From contig NZ_WJBI01000002.1 in assembly GCF_020804225.1 (NCBI RefSeq), positions 450,836 to 497,401 of the forward strand: a stretch of 46,566 nucleotides of DNA, in the 5' to 3' direction. Every line of letters begins with the position of its first letter. The stretch's first letter is position 1. Shown here piece after piece: positions 26,582-37,249 of the stretch. The stretch is from Methanosarcina sp. DH2. Lineage in GTDB: Archaea; Halobacteriota; Methanosarcinia; Methanosarcinales; Methanosarcinaceae. Both the position numbers and the translations under genes were made by a program. The notes under the pieces were generated by a model, which ran no database searches, had not been told where the DNA came from, and was given only the letters and a program-made list of their open reading frames with translations.

Positions 26582-28015
26582 TCAGTATTTTAGCTCTTTC
26601 TCAAATTTCCTGAGCCTGAAATTGAGCAAAAATACGATATAAATTACCATACCTGCAAGCAAAAAGGCTCTTCCTGCAAACAGTTCATATAAAAGCCCGC
26701 CCAGGATCAGCCCGGTTATACTTGCAAGCCCTCCGAAGCTGCTAGCAAACCCCTGTACGGTTCCCTGGTAGTTCTTCCCTGCAATTTTTGATAACAGGGA
26801 GAGAAATGAAGGCCACATAAGCCCGTCACCCAGTGCGAAAAACCCTGTTGCAAGATAGGTCAGAAAGAGGTCTCCCGGGATAAGCAGCAGAAAATTTGTG
26901 CCGAGCATCAGGCTTCCGAATATTATAAGTGAGGCATCCGAATATCTTTTTGAAAGCCCCGGGAGTATAGAGCCCTGTACAATTATCAGAAGTGCGCTCA
27001 GGACAGTAAAGTAGACACCCATTTCCATGATGTCCCAGTCAAGAGCTGCAATCGCATGCAGTGGAAAGGCGGTGTAGAAAATATTGAAGCCGAGAAAGAT
27101 GAGGAAGTAAAGGCCGAGCATATAAGGGACATCAGGAAGCTTTAAAATCTCCCTGAAGGAAGGCTTCCCTGTTTCCTGCGCAGCCCTGCATTCCTTTATC
27201 TCGTAACCAAATACTTTTCTCACATCTTCAATATTGGCAGGTCCCTCAAGAGAACACTCTTTCTTTTCGGGGATATAATACACAATAAGTGCTGTCCCTA
27301 TAAGTGAAATCACTACTGCCCCAAGGACAGGAGCCGCTTCTCCATATTCTGTTACGCTCAAAAGCCCGGCAAGGGCAGGGCCAACTATGAACCCGAGGTT
27401 TGAGGAAATCGACATTTTCCCAAAATTTCGGTTTCTGTCTTTTTCTTCAGTAATGTCTGCCAGGTAAGCATTGGCTACGGACACGTTCCCTCCGGTCAGC
27501 CCGTCAAGAGCCCGGGCAAAGAAGAGCACTGCAAGGGGCAGGGTAAAGGCAAAAGCTCCCAGGACTTCGGAATCGACCTCAAAGAGAGTAGAGACCGGAA
27601 GAAAGAGGGCTGCAAAAAAGATGATCCATGAGAGCAGGGTCCCTAGCTGGCTTAAGAGCAGGATCTTTTTACGCCCGTAAATGTCAGACCACCTGCCGAG
27701 AATAGGGGCGCCTATGAGCTGGAAAGCAGGGTACATAGAACTTGCAAGCCCGTAAATGAAAGCATTTCCTCCAAGCCTGTTCACGAGAAATACAAGGAAG
27801 GGGAGAACTATGCTGAACCCGAGCGTACCTATGAAATTGACAGTAAGGAGAGGGAGAAGGGAGATTCTCTCCCCTGTCGGAGGGTCGGGACTATTTTTCT
27901 GCATCATATTCTCCTGACCTGCTCCAGTATTTTCCGGTTTATCTCCTGAAGCTTTTTTCGTCGACTCTTCAGAAATCTTTCCACCTCTCTTTTTCAAGTA
28001 AGATTTCAGGTTCAT
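26582..28015 (-). CDS. Major facilitator superfamily transporter (TetA-like drug/H+ antiporter)
   Basis: 477 residues from ATG 28015 (MNLKSYLKKRGG); an ATG at 28057 is possible. After a hydrophilic N-terminus of about 50 residues come 12 predicted helices. The MFS loop 2-3 motif appears as GRWSDIYGRKKILLLSQLG, and the family D-x-x-G-G motif as ARALDGLTGGNVSVANAYL. The sequence resembles TetA/multidrug efflux proteins; the substrate cannot be told from the sequence. The second half is separated by a soluble loop with EKKECSLEG. Confidence 0.85.
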   Translation of the reverse strand: MNLKSYLKKRGGKISEESTKKASGDKPENTGAGQENMMQKNSPDPPTGERISLLPLLTVNFIGTLGFSIVLPFLVFLVNRLGGNAFIYGLASSMYPAFQLIGAPILGRWSDIYGRKKILLLSQLGTLLSWIIFFAALFLPVSTLFEVDSEVLGAFAFTLPLAVLFFARALDGLTGGNVSVANAYLADITEEKDRNRNFGKMSISSNLGFIVGPALAGLLSVTEYGEAAPVLGAVVISLIGTALIVYYIPEKKECSLEGPANIEDVRKVFGYEIKECRAAQETGKPSFREILKLPDVPYMLGLYFLIFLGFNIFYTAFPLHAIAALDWDIMEMGVYFTVLSALLIIVQGSILPGLSKRYSDASLIIFGSLMLGTNFLLLIPGDLFLTYLATGFFALGDGLMWPSFLSLLSKIAGKNYQGTVQGFASSFGGLASITGLILGGLLYELFAGRAFLLAGMVIYIVFLLNFRLRKFEKELKY

Positions 28016-28087
28016 CAAATAAAGGCCGCGTTTCAGACAACAATTTCCAGATAACAATTCTCAGGTAACGTTTATTCCTGAGACAAT

Positions 28088-28419
28088 TTATCTTTTAATC
28101 TTGAGAATTTTAGCCCAGCCCCGTTTTCCGCATTTGGGGCACTTCAGGTACTTTTTATTTAGGCAATTGGGGCCAAGGAAGTTCTCTAGAGTTGAAACCT
28201 CAAAGAACTCTCCGCATGCCGGGCAACGGTAAGCGAAATTTTTAGCGTGCCAGATAACAAGCAGCAGAATTCCTATGATTATTACCAGTAGCCAGAGATA
28301 ACAGTAGTCAGGAAGCAGAAATACAGAGGAAAGAGCCGTTATTGCAATAAATAGGAGAAGTATGAGAGATGTCCTGTACCAGTCCCTTTTAGTAGTTTCT
28401 CCATATTTTTTGCGTTCAT
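28088..28419 (-). pseudogene. Zinc-ribbon membrane protein gene with a one-base frameshift
   Basis: From ATG 28419 the frame reads MNAKN and soon stops, but one more A in the A6 run (28406-28411) would give a 110-residue protein: MNAKKYGETTKRDWYRTSLI, two transmembrane helices, then CPACGEFFEVSTLENFLGPN and CPKCGKRGWAKILKIKR, a zinc ribbon with two CxxC pairs. The coding character is intact to the TAA at 28088. The shift is either a real mutation, homopolymer slippage or a sequencing error. Confidence 0.75.
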
Positions 28420-28783
28420 GATTGGTCTTCTCTTTTGTGTTCGTTCTTTTCGGTTTTAAATTTTCGTGTGAGAAATAAGGTTCTGGAGCTGCTTAACATT
28501 TGTTTCTCGGTGAAGTTTCCAGGGGCAGCCTTGAAGGCGCTTTTCAGTCCTATTTTTTTCCCCAAACTTGTGCGCAGCATGGCCTATCGGCTTCGGGGAA
28601 ATTAGCGAGTAATCTTCAACCTCACTGGTAAAATCGAGTGTCAAAAATCGAGTATCAAAATACCAACCTCTTATCGTGAAAGAAAAATATGAAAAAAGAA
28701 ATTGCCTGTGGGCTGGAGCAGGCAGTTTTTACAGCCCATGAGTCACTTAAGTTTTTAGATGCTGCATACTTCGCATTAAGTTT
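28420..28783. other. Intergenic region with pheS terminator
   Basis: No gene seen. The open frame at 28456-28644 lacks coding character. On the - strand a hairpin and T-tract follow pheS (listed separately). Confidence 0.45.
28691..28724 (-). terminator. Terminator after pheS
   Basis: - strand TGCCTG-(10 nt)-CAGGCA stem followed by ATTTCTTTTTTC, about 60 nt after the pheS stop codon. Confidence 0.55.
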
Positions 28784-30262
28784 TCAGATCTTGCAAACCT
28801 CGCTCCTCCTGAGCCAGTCAATATCAGACTGATAGAGGAGTCTCAGGTCTTTAAGTCCGAGTTTCAGCATGGCAAGCCGGCTTACCCCGAGCCCCCAGGC
28901 AAGGACGGGTTCTTTGATCCCGAAAGGTTCTGTGACTTCTTTTCTGAAGACACCTGCACCTCCGAGTTCAACCCAACCGAGGCCGTCCACATAAACCTCA
29001 GGTTCCACGCTAGGTTCTGTATAGGGGAAATATCCGGGGCGAAAGCGGACTTCTTCGAATCCCATCCTGTAGTAGAACTCTGCAAGCAGCCCGAGGAGGT
29101 CTGCAAAAGACATATCTTTACCCATGACCACGCCTTCAAGCTGTTCGAACTCGGGGGTATGGGTCGGGTCAATTGTTTCCCTGCGGTAAGCCCTGTCAAT
29201 ACAGAAGGCTTTTGCAGGAGGTTCGGGATGGTCTGCGAGATACTTTATGGTTACTGAAGTGGTATGGGTCCTGAGCACATTACGCCCGGCAAGTTCTCTG
29301 TTCCATATCCCTCCCCAGCCGCAGGAGTCAATGTCCCCTCCACTCTCGTGCATCGCTGCTACCTTATCTGAATATTCAGCTGGGATCTGGCAGGTGCTGC
29401 CGAGGTGGAATGTATCCTGCATATCTCTTGCAGGGTGGTCCTGGGGCTGGAAGAGGGCGTCAAAGTTCCAGAAAGAGCTCTGGATTATGCCGCCTTTGAT
29501 CTCTGTAAAGCCCATCTCCAGGAAGATCTGGCGCATCTGTTCGATCAGGCGCCTGTAAGGGTGAATTTTGGTCCCGTAAAGAGGTTTCGGAGTGATGTCG
29601 AGTCGGTAGGGCCTGAATTTTTTTCCTTTCCATGCACCGCTCTTCAGCAAGTCGGATGTGATCTGAGCAATTTCTTCTTCAAGGACAATACCCTGTGCTG
29701 CAAGAGCACTTCCTGCACCTGTTATTGAAACCGTCCTGAACTTCTCTTCGTGTTTTACAACAAGTTTGCGCTTTAGCAGGTCCTTTACAGTTCTTTCGTC
29801 AGCTGCAAGCTCTTCGAGAGTCTTTGCCTTGCCTGCAAAAGATGCGAGGGCTTCTTCATCTTTGCCAGCAGGGGGTTCTCCCGAAGGCACCATCAATCCG
29901 TTTTCAACCTTTGCCCATCCTTTTTTTACTAGCCAGCCGGTTGCAATTCCCACGGTTTGAGGAGAAAAACGACTCCTCAGTTCTTCAAGGGAGGTCGGGT
30001 CTTTCAGGGCATCAATTATCTGGCGCTCCGGAAGCCCGGTTTTCGTATATTCTTCTCCTTCCTTCGTAAGTGAGTAGCGTTCGAGCACTTTTTCGGAAAC
30101 GGAAGCAAGCTCTTTTTCCTGGAGCATGAAGGCTGCCTGCATTGCCGCATCCACCTGCAGTCCTGATTCCTCTTCCAGTTTATTGGGGGCTGCCGACCCG
30201 AATTCCTCAAGGGCGAGCAAGACCTTTTTCTCGTTAATTGTAAGGTTTTCCTGAGCACTCAT
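28784..30262 (-). CDS. pheS: Phenylalanyl-tRNA synthetase alpha subunit
   Basis: 492 residues, normal for archaeal PheS. The N-terminal 200 residues contain winged-helix domains that contact tRNA ([20 protein letters not shown] and following). The class II catalytic domain starts near 225: [20 protein letters not shown] (motif 1), [20 protein letters not shown] (motif 2) and [13 protein letters not shown] (motif 3). Forms an alpha2-beta2 enzyme with PheT, which is not in this window. It starts at ATG 30262. trpS is 120 bp upstream on the same strand, so co-transcription is possible. Confidence 0.96.
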   Translation of the reverse strand: MSAQENLTINEKKVLLALEEFGSAAPNKLEEESGLQVDAAMQAAFMLQEKELASVSEKVLERYSLTKEGEEYTKTGLPERQIIDALKDPTSLEELRSRFSPQTVGIATGWLVKKGWAKVENGLMVPSGEPPAGKDEEALASFAGKAKTLEELAADERTVKDLLKRKLVVKHEEKFRTVSITGAGSALAAQGIVLEEEIAQITSDLLKSGAWKGKKFRPYRLDITPKPLYGTKIHPYRRLIEQMRQIFLEMGFTEIKGGIIQSSFWNFDALFQPQDHPARDMQDTFHLGSTCQIPAEYSDKVAAMHESGGDIDSCGWGGIWNRELAGRNVLRTHTTSVTIKYLADHPEPPAKAFCIDRAYRRETIDPTHTPEFEQLEGVVMGKDMSFADLLGLLAEFYYRMGFEEVRFRPGYFPYTEPSVEPEVYVDGLGWVELGGAGVFRKEVTEPFGIKEPVLAWGLGVSRLAMLKLGLKDLRLLYQSDIDWLRRSEVCKI

Positions 30263-30382
30263 ACTGTGACCACGTCCTGATCTTCCTGAAATGATTAAGA
30301 AATTGATTCTTTATAAGAATTTGATAAGTTTATGGCTAATTTAGTTTGAATAATTTAATTTGAACAGCTTAATTTGAACAAT

Positions 30383-31696
30383 TCAGTTTTTGTAGATAAT
30401 TCTGTACTCATCAAGCTGTTCCCGCGCAAGTTCCCGCTTTTCCTGATGATCTTTAAGGAATTCATGCATTTTTTCGGCTGCAAGCTGTTTGCATGAGCCG
30501 CACATCCTTGTGCCTGAGACACATTCTTGCCTTATCTCCAGCAATTCTCTATCATCATCAAGCAGGTGGAAAAGCATCAGCTCGAAGACAGAACACTCTT
30601 CAGGCTTTCCGCCAAGCTTCTTCTGCTCTTCGAGGGTTACACAGCCTCCGGTCTTTGCCCTTTTTACCTTCTTTGCCCCTTCTTTCGGGTCGTCCGTAAG
30701 GGCAATCTGACTCTCAGGGATGCTGCTGGACATTTTCCCGCCCTGCAGCCCGCTCATGAAACGGTGGTATGTGGATGCAGGAGGAATGAAAGCGTAGCCT
30801 CCTAACTCGACTGCAACCTCCCTGACAATCTTTTCAAGCCCTGCAAGATCGGGATATTCGAGCACGTCAATATGTTCTTCGTAGAGTTTTACTTTTCCGG
30901 GAATTCGTTTCTTGAGCTCCTGCAAAGCTTCTTTTTGGGCGGTTTTTCCCCGGACACTCAGGTATTTCCTTCCTGTCTTTACATCTTCTCGCTCTTCTAC
31001 CTTGAACATGTTCATTTTGCCTGCAAGCCCCCTTGTAAGGCGGAGGTGAGGGTCTTGGTCCGGACCTACGGGAACCACAACAGGCTTCGGTCCACTGAAT
31101 TCTTCGAGCTGGGGCTGGAGGATATCTGCAGCCTGGGTTGCCACGCTGAGCATATGGGAGAGGCTTGTTTCTCCTGAAAAGCCGTAAATGGCGCTCAGTT
31201 CTGAGAAATTGACTTTAGCGCCGAGTTCAAATGCAAGGTCTTTAACGCTCCCGCAACCTGACTGGAAGTAAATGAGGCCTTCGGGTTTGAAACCAAGGGC
31301 AATCAGGCTTAATATGTATTCTTCTACCCCGATTTCCCTGCACTTCTGCCAGGAAAAACCGCGCACCGAAAAAGCTTCCCTGTCCGCGATCCCTACAAAG
31401 GCTGAAGCTCCCATTTCCTGGTGCCAGACTATCTGGTCCATGACCATCTTATGCCCGAGGTGGACCCTCCCGGAAGGCATAAAACCGTCCATAACTGAAA
31501 AAGGGGCACCTGTCCGCATAGCCTCTGCAATCTGTTCGTAGTCGCGGTGCCCGAAGATGACTTTTCTCCGCATGTACTTATGCGGGGAAGGGATTTCCGG
31601 AAGTACATTTTCAAAAGGAGAAATCCCGAATTCTTCGAATAACTTGGAATAGTCAGTGATATCGCTTGAACTCCACGGGTCAAGTTTAGTATTCAT
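30383..31696 (-). CDS. trpS: Tryptophanyl-tRNA synthetase
   Basis: 437 residues from ATG 31696 ([20 protein letters not shown]); an ATG four codons upstream (31708) is possible. Class I signatures: [12 protein letters not shown] (HIGH-like HLGH) and [11 protein letters not shown] (KMSKS loop). The archaeal/eukaryotic type is shown by the N-terminal FGISPF region. Near the C-terminus [13 protein letters not shown] carries three Cys. Just upstream, 31868-31900 holds three tandem copies of CCACCTATTAT. Confidence 0.95.
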   Translation of the reverse strand: MNTKLDPWSSSDITDYSKLFEEFGISPFENVLPEIPSPHKYMRRKVIFGHRDYEQIAEAMRTGAPFSVMDGFMPSGRVHLGHKMVMDQIVWHQEMGASAFVGIADREAFSVRGFSWQKCREIGVEEYILSLIALGFKPEGLIYFQSGCGSVKDLAFELGAKVNFSELSAIYGFSGETSLSHMLSVATQAADILQPQLEEFSGPKPVVVPVGPDQDPHLRLTRGLAGKMNMFKVEEREDVKTGRKYLSVRGKTAQKEALQELKKRIPGKVKLYEEHIDVLEYPDLAGLEKIVREVAVELGGYAFIPPASTYHRFMSGLQGGKMSSSIPESQIALTDDPKEGAKKVKRAKTGGCVTLEEQKKLGGKPEECSVFELMLFHLLDDDRELLEIRQECVSGTRMCGSCKQLAAEKMHEFLKDHQEKRELAREQLDEYRIIYKN

Positions 31697-31867
31697 AAAG
31701 TCCCTCATGGGCTGCCTTTTCCCGAAAGCGCTGAAGGCAGCTTTTTTTTGCTACATAAATAAGGGTAAAGTAATTAAGAGTGTAAACTCCGTTCCGGCTA
31801 AATTGCTCTTTAAAAATACCTGCTCATATGTAAATGTTTATCTTCTGGCAGCCCCGGATACTGTCAT

Positions 31868-31900
31868 CCACCTATTATCCACCTATTATCCACCTATTAT
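31868..31900. repeat. 11-bp tandem repeat, three exact copies
   Basis: CCACCTATTAT repeated three times, between trpS and the radical-SAM-like gene. The region around it is otherwise empty. Confidence 0.75.
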
Positions 31901-31984
31901 CCCTTATTAACTGCCTGTTTTCGTCCCTTTACTATCCTCATCCGGCTACCAGTGGATTTAGAGTAATTCTGTAATAAGATCCGG

Positions 31985-33199
31985 TTATTTCTCGCAAATC
32001 TCTTCAAACGGATAGGGTAGTTTTGCCTCTTCAGGGATTTTATCGACTAATTCCATAAACTCGGGATCATGCATGGGGCTCAAACTCTTCTGCCGCTGGA
32101 AATACGGATAGCTCCTGATCCTATGCCAGATTTCTTTTAAGGGTATTTCTTTTACATTCCCGAACCTGAAAGGAGGATAAGGGCTTGGTTTTACATCTCC
32201 ATCTGCAGTTACATGCATCCAGCGCCTGCCTGCCATTGCACCCAGCATCTGTCCTTCGAAATAGGTGTTTGAAAACATTCGGGGACCTTCCGGGTCCGAG
32301 TTTATCCTGTGATACATTTCAAGAATTGTCCTCCGGTCCCTGTCAGTAATTACAGGTTCGCCTCTTTTTTTTGGCATTGATTCCCATACCGAAAATTCAT
32401 GTACTCCAAGTTCCGATGCAAGCGCGTAGAGGGCAGGAAGTTCCTTCATGTTTGAGAAAGAGGCATGCGTTGTCATTACAACCAGGAGTCCGGCTTCAAG
32501 AGCCATTTTTATGGTTGAGATTGCTCGCTCGTAAGCTCCTTCGGATTTTCGGATAGCGTCATGTTTTTTGGGATCAGTTGAATAAACGCCGACCATGAGG
32601 GAGTGAAGTCCGGCTTCTTTCAGGCGGAGAGCAGTTTCTTTTGAGAAGTCCGTGCCCCAGGTGGAACAATTAACTATAGCGCGTTTTTTGTCCACATACT
32701 CAACAAGCTCAAAAATTTCTTCGCGCAGGAGAGGGTCATTCTCAGTAAAACTAATTATTAATGTGCCAAGTTCCAGGGCTTCATCTATTATTCTTTTAAT
32801 TGTATACGTATCCAGTTCGTCAGCATCTGTTCCCGGCGGGTACCTTGAACTGTTCTGGCGTGTAAGCTCAATGGAAACGGTTTCAGGAACATATTTTCCC
32901 AGAGCTATCTGGACTTCTGCAAAAATGAGGCGCTTGAAAACAGGACTCGGGATGGGAGGCAGCCAGGCTGAAGGAATAACCCTGTCCTCCTGTGCAAGAG
33001 CCGGTTTTTCCTCCTGCAGGCGTGAGTTAATCTTTTTCAGGATAGGGCTGCAGACTGCTTTAAGTGTTCCACTTGCCGTAAGTTTCAAGGTTTCTTCTTT
33101 ATGTCGCTGAAGGTTCACAGACAGCCCTGGAATAGAGAGAAGTTCTATATCTATGTCTCTCGCAGAAAAGTCCGGCACATTCTTTTTTTCGGGAGTCAT
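31985..33199 (-). CDS. Radical SAM/SPASM homologue lacking the cluster cysteines
   Basis: 404 residues from ATG 33199. Residues 105-280 follow a radical SAM barrel: VPETVSIELTRQNSSRYPPG where ELT-xx-CN-xx-Cxx-C is expected, SFTENDPLLREE where T-GGEPLLR is expected, then AIVNCSTWGTDFSKETALRL and GLHSLMVGVYSTDPKKHDAI. Residues 324-349, GRRWMHVTADGDVKPSPYPP, align with a SPASM segment whose cysteines would be at M328 and S339. The only Cys are 50, 178 and 402. The frame is open and regular, so this is not random decay. Probably a non-catalytic or differently acting relative. Between trpS and aIF2-beta with free spacers on both sides. Confidence 0.75.
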   Translation of the reverse strand: MTPEKKNVPDFSARDIDIELLSIPGLSVNLQRHKEETLKLTASGTLKAVCSPILKKINSRLQEEKPALAQEDRVIPSAWLPPIPSPVFKRLIFAEVQIALGKYVPETVSIELTRQNSSRYPPGTDADELDTYTIKRIIDEALELGTLIISFTENDPLLREEIFELVEYVDKKRAIVNCSTWGTDFSKETALRLKEAGLHSLMVGVYSTDPKKHDAIRKSEGAYERAISTIKMALEAGLLVVMTTHASFSNMKELPALYALASELGVHEFSVWESMPKKRGEPVITDRDRRTILEMYHRINSDPEGPRMFSNTYFEGQMLGAMAGRRWMHVTADGDVKPSPYPPFRFGNVKEIPLKEIWHRIRSYPYFQRQKSLSPMHDPEFMELVDKIPEEAKLPYPFEEICEK

Positions 33200-33571
33200 T
33201 TTTTCTCACAGGTAATTTTCTTACGGGTTCTTGATTTGACTGGTAAATATTTAAAACCGTCTCTGGTTTAAACAACTCGTTTAAACAAGCTCGCTAAAGC
33301 GCTCCTTTTCTTTCCAGAAGCTAAGTAGAAGTATTTTTATTCGAGAAATTCACTCTAAACCAGCCTCAACAAGCCGTAAACTCTTTAAAAAATAGACAAT
33401 ATCCGAATATAAAATAAATAATATCCGAATATAATGCTGAACATGAATACTCTGTTTAATCTGAGATATCAGTTTGAGAATGTCAGTCTTGAAAATGGGG
33501 CTTAAGTTGTCCGGGCACGAGAACTGATATTAGTAGTCGGCCTGGACTGCCTCTTGAAATATTAAAAAAGC
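33200..33571. other. Intergenic region
   Basis: No gene in 372 bp. Contains two direct copies of AATATCCGAATATAA at about 33400-33435. AT-rich sequence near 33245-33255 (AATATTTAAAA) may belong to the promoter of the radical-SAM-like gene. Confidence 0.4.
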
Positions 33572-34183
33572 TTAAACCGCCCTTTCTGAGAAGGCAAGGT
33601 TTCCGCTGATTTTCTTTATCTTTACTTTGACCACATCGCCTTTTGAGGCTCCGGGCACGAAGACAGTATACTTATCTATTTTTGCTATCCCGTCACCTTT
33701 GGACCCAACGGCATCTATCCGGAGTTCGTAGGTTCCGCCTTCTTCAATGGCATCCCTGACAACCACATTGCTTACTTTTCTCTTTTTGACAGGTCTGTGA
33801 GCCCCGCAAGCAGAACATTTCAGGACAAGGACCCTATCCGTCCTTACAAGCTGGGTGTCCGGGCGTTCGCATTCCGAACACATAACGTATTCGTCCACAT
33901 AGGCCTGAATGTTGTCAGCGATCTGAGCTCTCGTAAACCTTCCCTGGAAGACTGCACGTGTGCCTTCTATCTTCCCTGCAGTTCCCAGTTCCCTGGTGAG
34001 ATATTTCATCAGGTGGTCAGGATCCCGGTTAAGGATATCTGCAATATTTCCGAAGTTATCCAGAATTGTGGTTTTGCCTTCGGAAAATATTCTCGGCTCA
34101 GGGATTACGAATCGAGCGTCCGTAGTCTCGGTGTCAGGCATCTTTGCCATTGCACGGTTCAAAAGCTCTTCGTAATCGTACAT
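33572..34183 (-). CDS. Translation initiation factor aIF2 beta with C-terminal TRAM domain
   Basis: 203 residues. The N-terminal part ([12 protein letters not shown] through [11 protein letters not shown]) is the aIF2-beta core; the zinc ribbon is Cys102-x2-Cys105 and Cys123-x2-Cys126. Residues 145-203 are a TRAM domain ([20 protein letters not shown]), an RNA-binding beta-barrel that some archaeal aIF2-beta proteins carry. Part of the aIF2 complex that delivers initiator tRNA; the TRAM tail suggests extra RNA contact. It directly follows rpl10e with a 35-bp gap, so likely one operon. Confidence 0.93.
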   Translation of the reverse strand: MYDYEELLNRAMAKMPDTETTDARFVIPEPRIFSEGKTTILDNFGNIADILNRDPDHLMKYLTRELGTAGKIEGTRAVFQGRFTRAQIADNIQAYVDEYVMCSECERPDTQLVRTDRVLVLKCSACGAHRPVKKRKVSNVVVRDAIEEGGTYELRIDAVGSKGDGIAKIDKYTVFVPGASKGDVVKVKIKKISGNLAFSERAV

Positions 34184-34218
34184 TATTATACTCCCTTTGA
34201 TTTTAACAGTTTAACTGG

Positions 34219-35351
<1,133 letters not shown>

Positions 35352-36473
35352 TTAGTTATTTATAAGTTTTATTGATGGCTCCGGGTATTTTTCAAAGAAT
35401 CCTGCAAGAAGCCCGAAGCAACCTGAAAGCATCATACTTCCGAAGGGTGCGGCAAAATGCATCTTTTTTGAAATTTCCTGCCTGAGCTCTGAACCTGAAA
35501 GCTTTTCAAGCATCTCCCTTTTCGGGCCTGTAACCATTATAGATCTAACTTGCTCAAAGCCCGGAGCTTCCTTTATATATGCGCCATGCCCTCCGTCTGT
35601 AAAAACTTCATCGAAGCCAAGTGTCCCCTCTGCAAGCCTGATAATATAGTCCTGAAGTTTTTCCGGGTTCATGCTGGAGCTGTGGTGCTCAAAAATAGCT
35701 GTGATCCTGTTTTCGTTTACAAGCGCCCCAAGAGTATGCCCATTTCCTATATTGATCACGATGGCAGGCTGGACGGCTGCAGAATCGGTAAGGGCTCCGA
35801 ATATGGCTGCAGGTCCCGTATCCATGAGTACTGCTCTCGTCTTAAGTACTGTCGTTGATTTAAGAAGTGAATCTGCCTGGGCTTTCATGCGGGTAAACGC
35901 CTGCGGGACTTCTTCTGGTCGGAAAACAAAATTTTCGAGCTTTCCCCCTTTCTCGATAAGTTCCTTTAGAAGTTCAAACCTGTATACCCGGTTGCTCTTA
36001 TCCGGAGCGTTTCCATGGTCCTGGACTGCCACTGCATAATTTTCCGGCATCCTTACTTCAAAATTTGAAAGTGCGCATGAAACGGCGCAGGGGTCAAAGT
36101 CCTTCATAACAACTTCCAGTGCTTCCCCAGAACCTGCAAGTTTCTTTGCCTCCTTATTTGAGACAATTCGGACCCCGAAAGCCTTCACTTTCTCAAGGTT
36201 GTCATGAATGGTCAGAGCAGCTTCTTCAGTAGCATATGCAGGGAACCCTGCTTTCAGGTGAGTGCGGACAGCCCATGCAGAAGGACCCCCTCCCATTATG
36301 GTCCCGGTAAGCACAAGTGCCTTTCCTGCCTTTGTCACTCTCCGCACTCTTTCCGCAGTAACTTGTGTTGGAGCAGGCATGACCATTATCAGGCTGTTTT
36401 CAACCTCTTTTTCAGAATCAAAGAGCAGGATGTCCTGCGTACCTGTCCCTATATCCGCTGCAAGTATGTGCAT
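35352..36473 (-). CDS. DUF1786 protein (actin-like ATPase fold, function unknown)
   Basis: 373 residues from ATG 36473, MHILAADIGTGTQDILLFDS, which is the conserved DUF1786 N-terminus with a phosphate-binding loop DIGTGTQD. The open frame extends 56 codons further upstream but that part is an artefact of a tandem repeat. Further conserved segments: IVINIGNGHTLGA (second phosphate loop) and DGGHGA. Family members were once labelled pyruvate-formate-lyase-activating-like without proof. Divergent from the MoaB/MogA gene. Function unknown. Confidence 0.78.
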   Translation of the reverse strand: MHILAADIGTGTQDILLFDSEKEVENSLIMVMPAPTQVTAERVRRVTKAGKALVLTGTIMGGGPSAWAVRTHLKAGFPAYATEEAALTIHDNLEKVKAFGVRIVSNKEAKKLAGSGEALEVVMKDFDPCAVSCALSNFEVRMPENYAVAVQDHGNAPDKSNRVYRFELLKELIEKGGKLENFVFRPEEVPQAFTRMKAQADSLLKSTTVLKTRAVLMDTGPAAIFGALTDSAAVQPAIVINIGNGHTLGALVNENRITAIFEHHSSSMNPEKLQDYIIRLAEGTLGFDEVFTDGGHGAYIKEAPGFEQVRSIMVTGPKREMLEKLSGSELRQEISKKMHFAAPFGSMMLSGCFGLLAGFFEKYPEPSIKLINN

Positions 36474-36553
36474 ACCCGAGCATTGGGCTGATAAGTTATT
36501 AAAATATGGGCAGGCAAGTAACATTACAGGATACAGGGTGACAGGTAGAATAG

Positions 36554-36650
36554 TCATAATGTGAAAACCGTAATGTGAAAACCGTAATGTGAAAATCATA
36601 ATGTGAATATCATAATATGAAAACTGTAATGTGAAAATCACAATGTAGCA
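36554..36650. repeat. 14-bp tandem repeat, about seven units
   Basis: Units of (C/T)(G/A)TAATGTGAAAAC, each slightly changed, in the spacer between the divergent DUF1786 and moaB/mogA genes, where both promoters should lie. A second array with the same period is at 46506-46566, with a different unit. Confidence 0.8.
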
Positions 36651-36709
36651 ACTGAACAGGATACCCAGAACAGGAGAATAATTTGAATATATTGGAGAGT
36701 GCTGTTTTC

Positions 36710-37249
36710 ATGAAAGAATCCATACCAGAAATTCACAAAAAAGACGCCAGAAAATCTTATTCTTTTGCCATAATTACGATTTCAACCTCAAGGTACGAAA
36801 AGTACGGAAATCCGTTTTTTCCTGAAGAAGCGGAAGACCTTTCAGGAAAAGCCATAAAAGACCTTCTTGAGATTGCAGGCAATAGCGTTTCTTTTTACAG
36901 GCTTGTGTCTGATGAAAAATATTCAATTCTTGATTCCCTTTTTGCCGCTCTTGGCAGCTCTGCGGATATTGTCGTAACAAGCGGAGGCACAGGGCTTGCT
37001 CCAAAAGACCTTACTATCGAGTCCGTAGCCCCTCTTTTTGAGAAAGAAATCCCTGGTTTCGGGGAACTTTTCAGGTACAAAAGCCTTGAAGAAATAGGAA
37101 CATCGGTAATCCTTACCCGAGCATCAGCAGGTGTAATAAAAGGAAAGGCAGTGTTCTGTCTCCCGGGGTCGCCAAATGCCGTAAAACTGGCCCTTTCAAA
37201 AATTATCATTCCCGAAGCCGGGCACATTGTCAGGCATGTGAGGGAATAA
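36710..37249 (+). CDS. Molybdenum cofactor biosynthesis protein, MoaB/MogA family
   Basis: 179 residues from ATG 36710 (MKESIPEIHKKDARKSYSFA); a TTG at 36683, 7 nt behind GGAG, would add nine residues. Core motifs of molybdopterin adenylyltransferases: ITISTSRY, VTSGGTGLAPKDLTIE (GGTG loop) and CLPGSPNAVKLAL. Activates molybdopterin by adenylation before molybdate or tungstate insertion, needed for formylmethanofuran dehydrogenase. No other cofactor genes are nearby. Confidence 0.88.
   Translation: MKESIPEIHKKDARKSYSFAIITISTSRYEKYGNPFFPEEAEDLSGKAIKDLLEIAGNSVSFYRLVSDEKYSILDSLFAALGSSADIVVTSGGTGLAPKDLTIESVAPLFEKEIPGFGELFRYKSLEEIGTSVILTRASAGVIKGKAVFCLPGSPNAVKLALSKIIIPEAGHIVRHVRE

Noticed and set aside
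28456-28644. 62-codon open frame before pheS terminator
   Set aside because: No homology pattern and no ribosome site; it lies in the 5' flank of the broken zinc-ribbon gene.
36474-36641. 56-residue N-terminal extension of DUF1786
   Set aside because: It translates the tandem repeat (FTLQFSYYDIHIMIFTL) and is not part of the family; MHILAADIGTG is the natural start.
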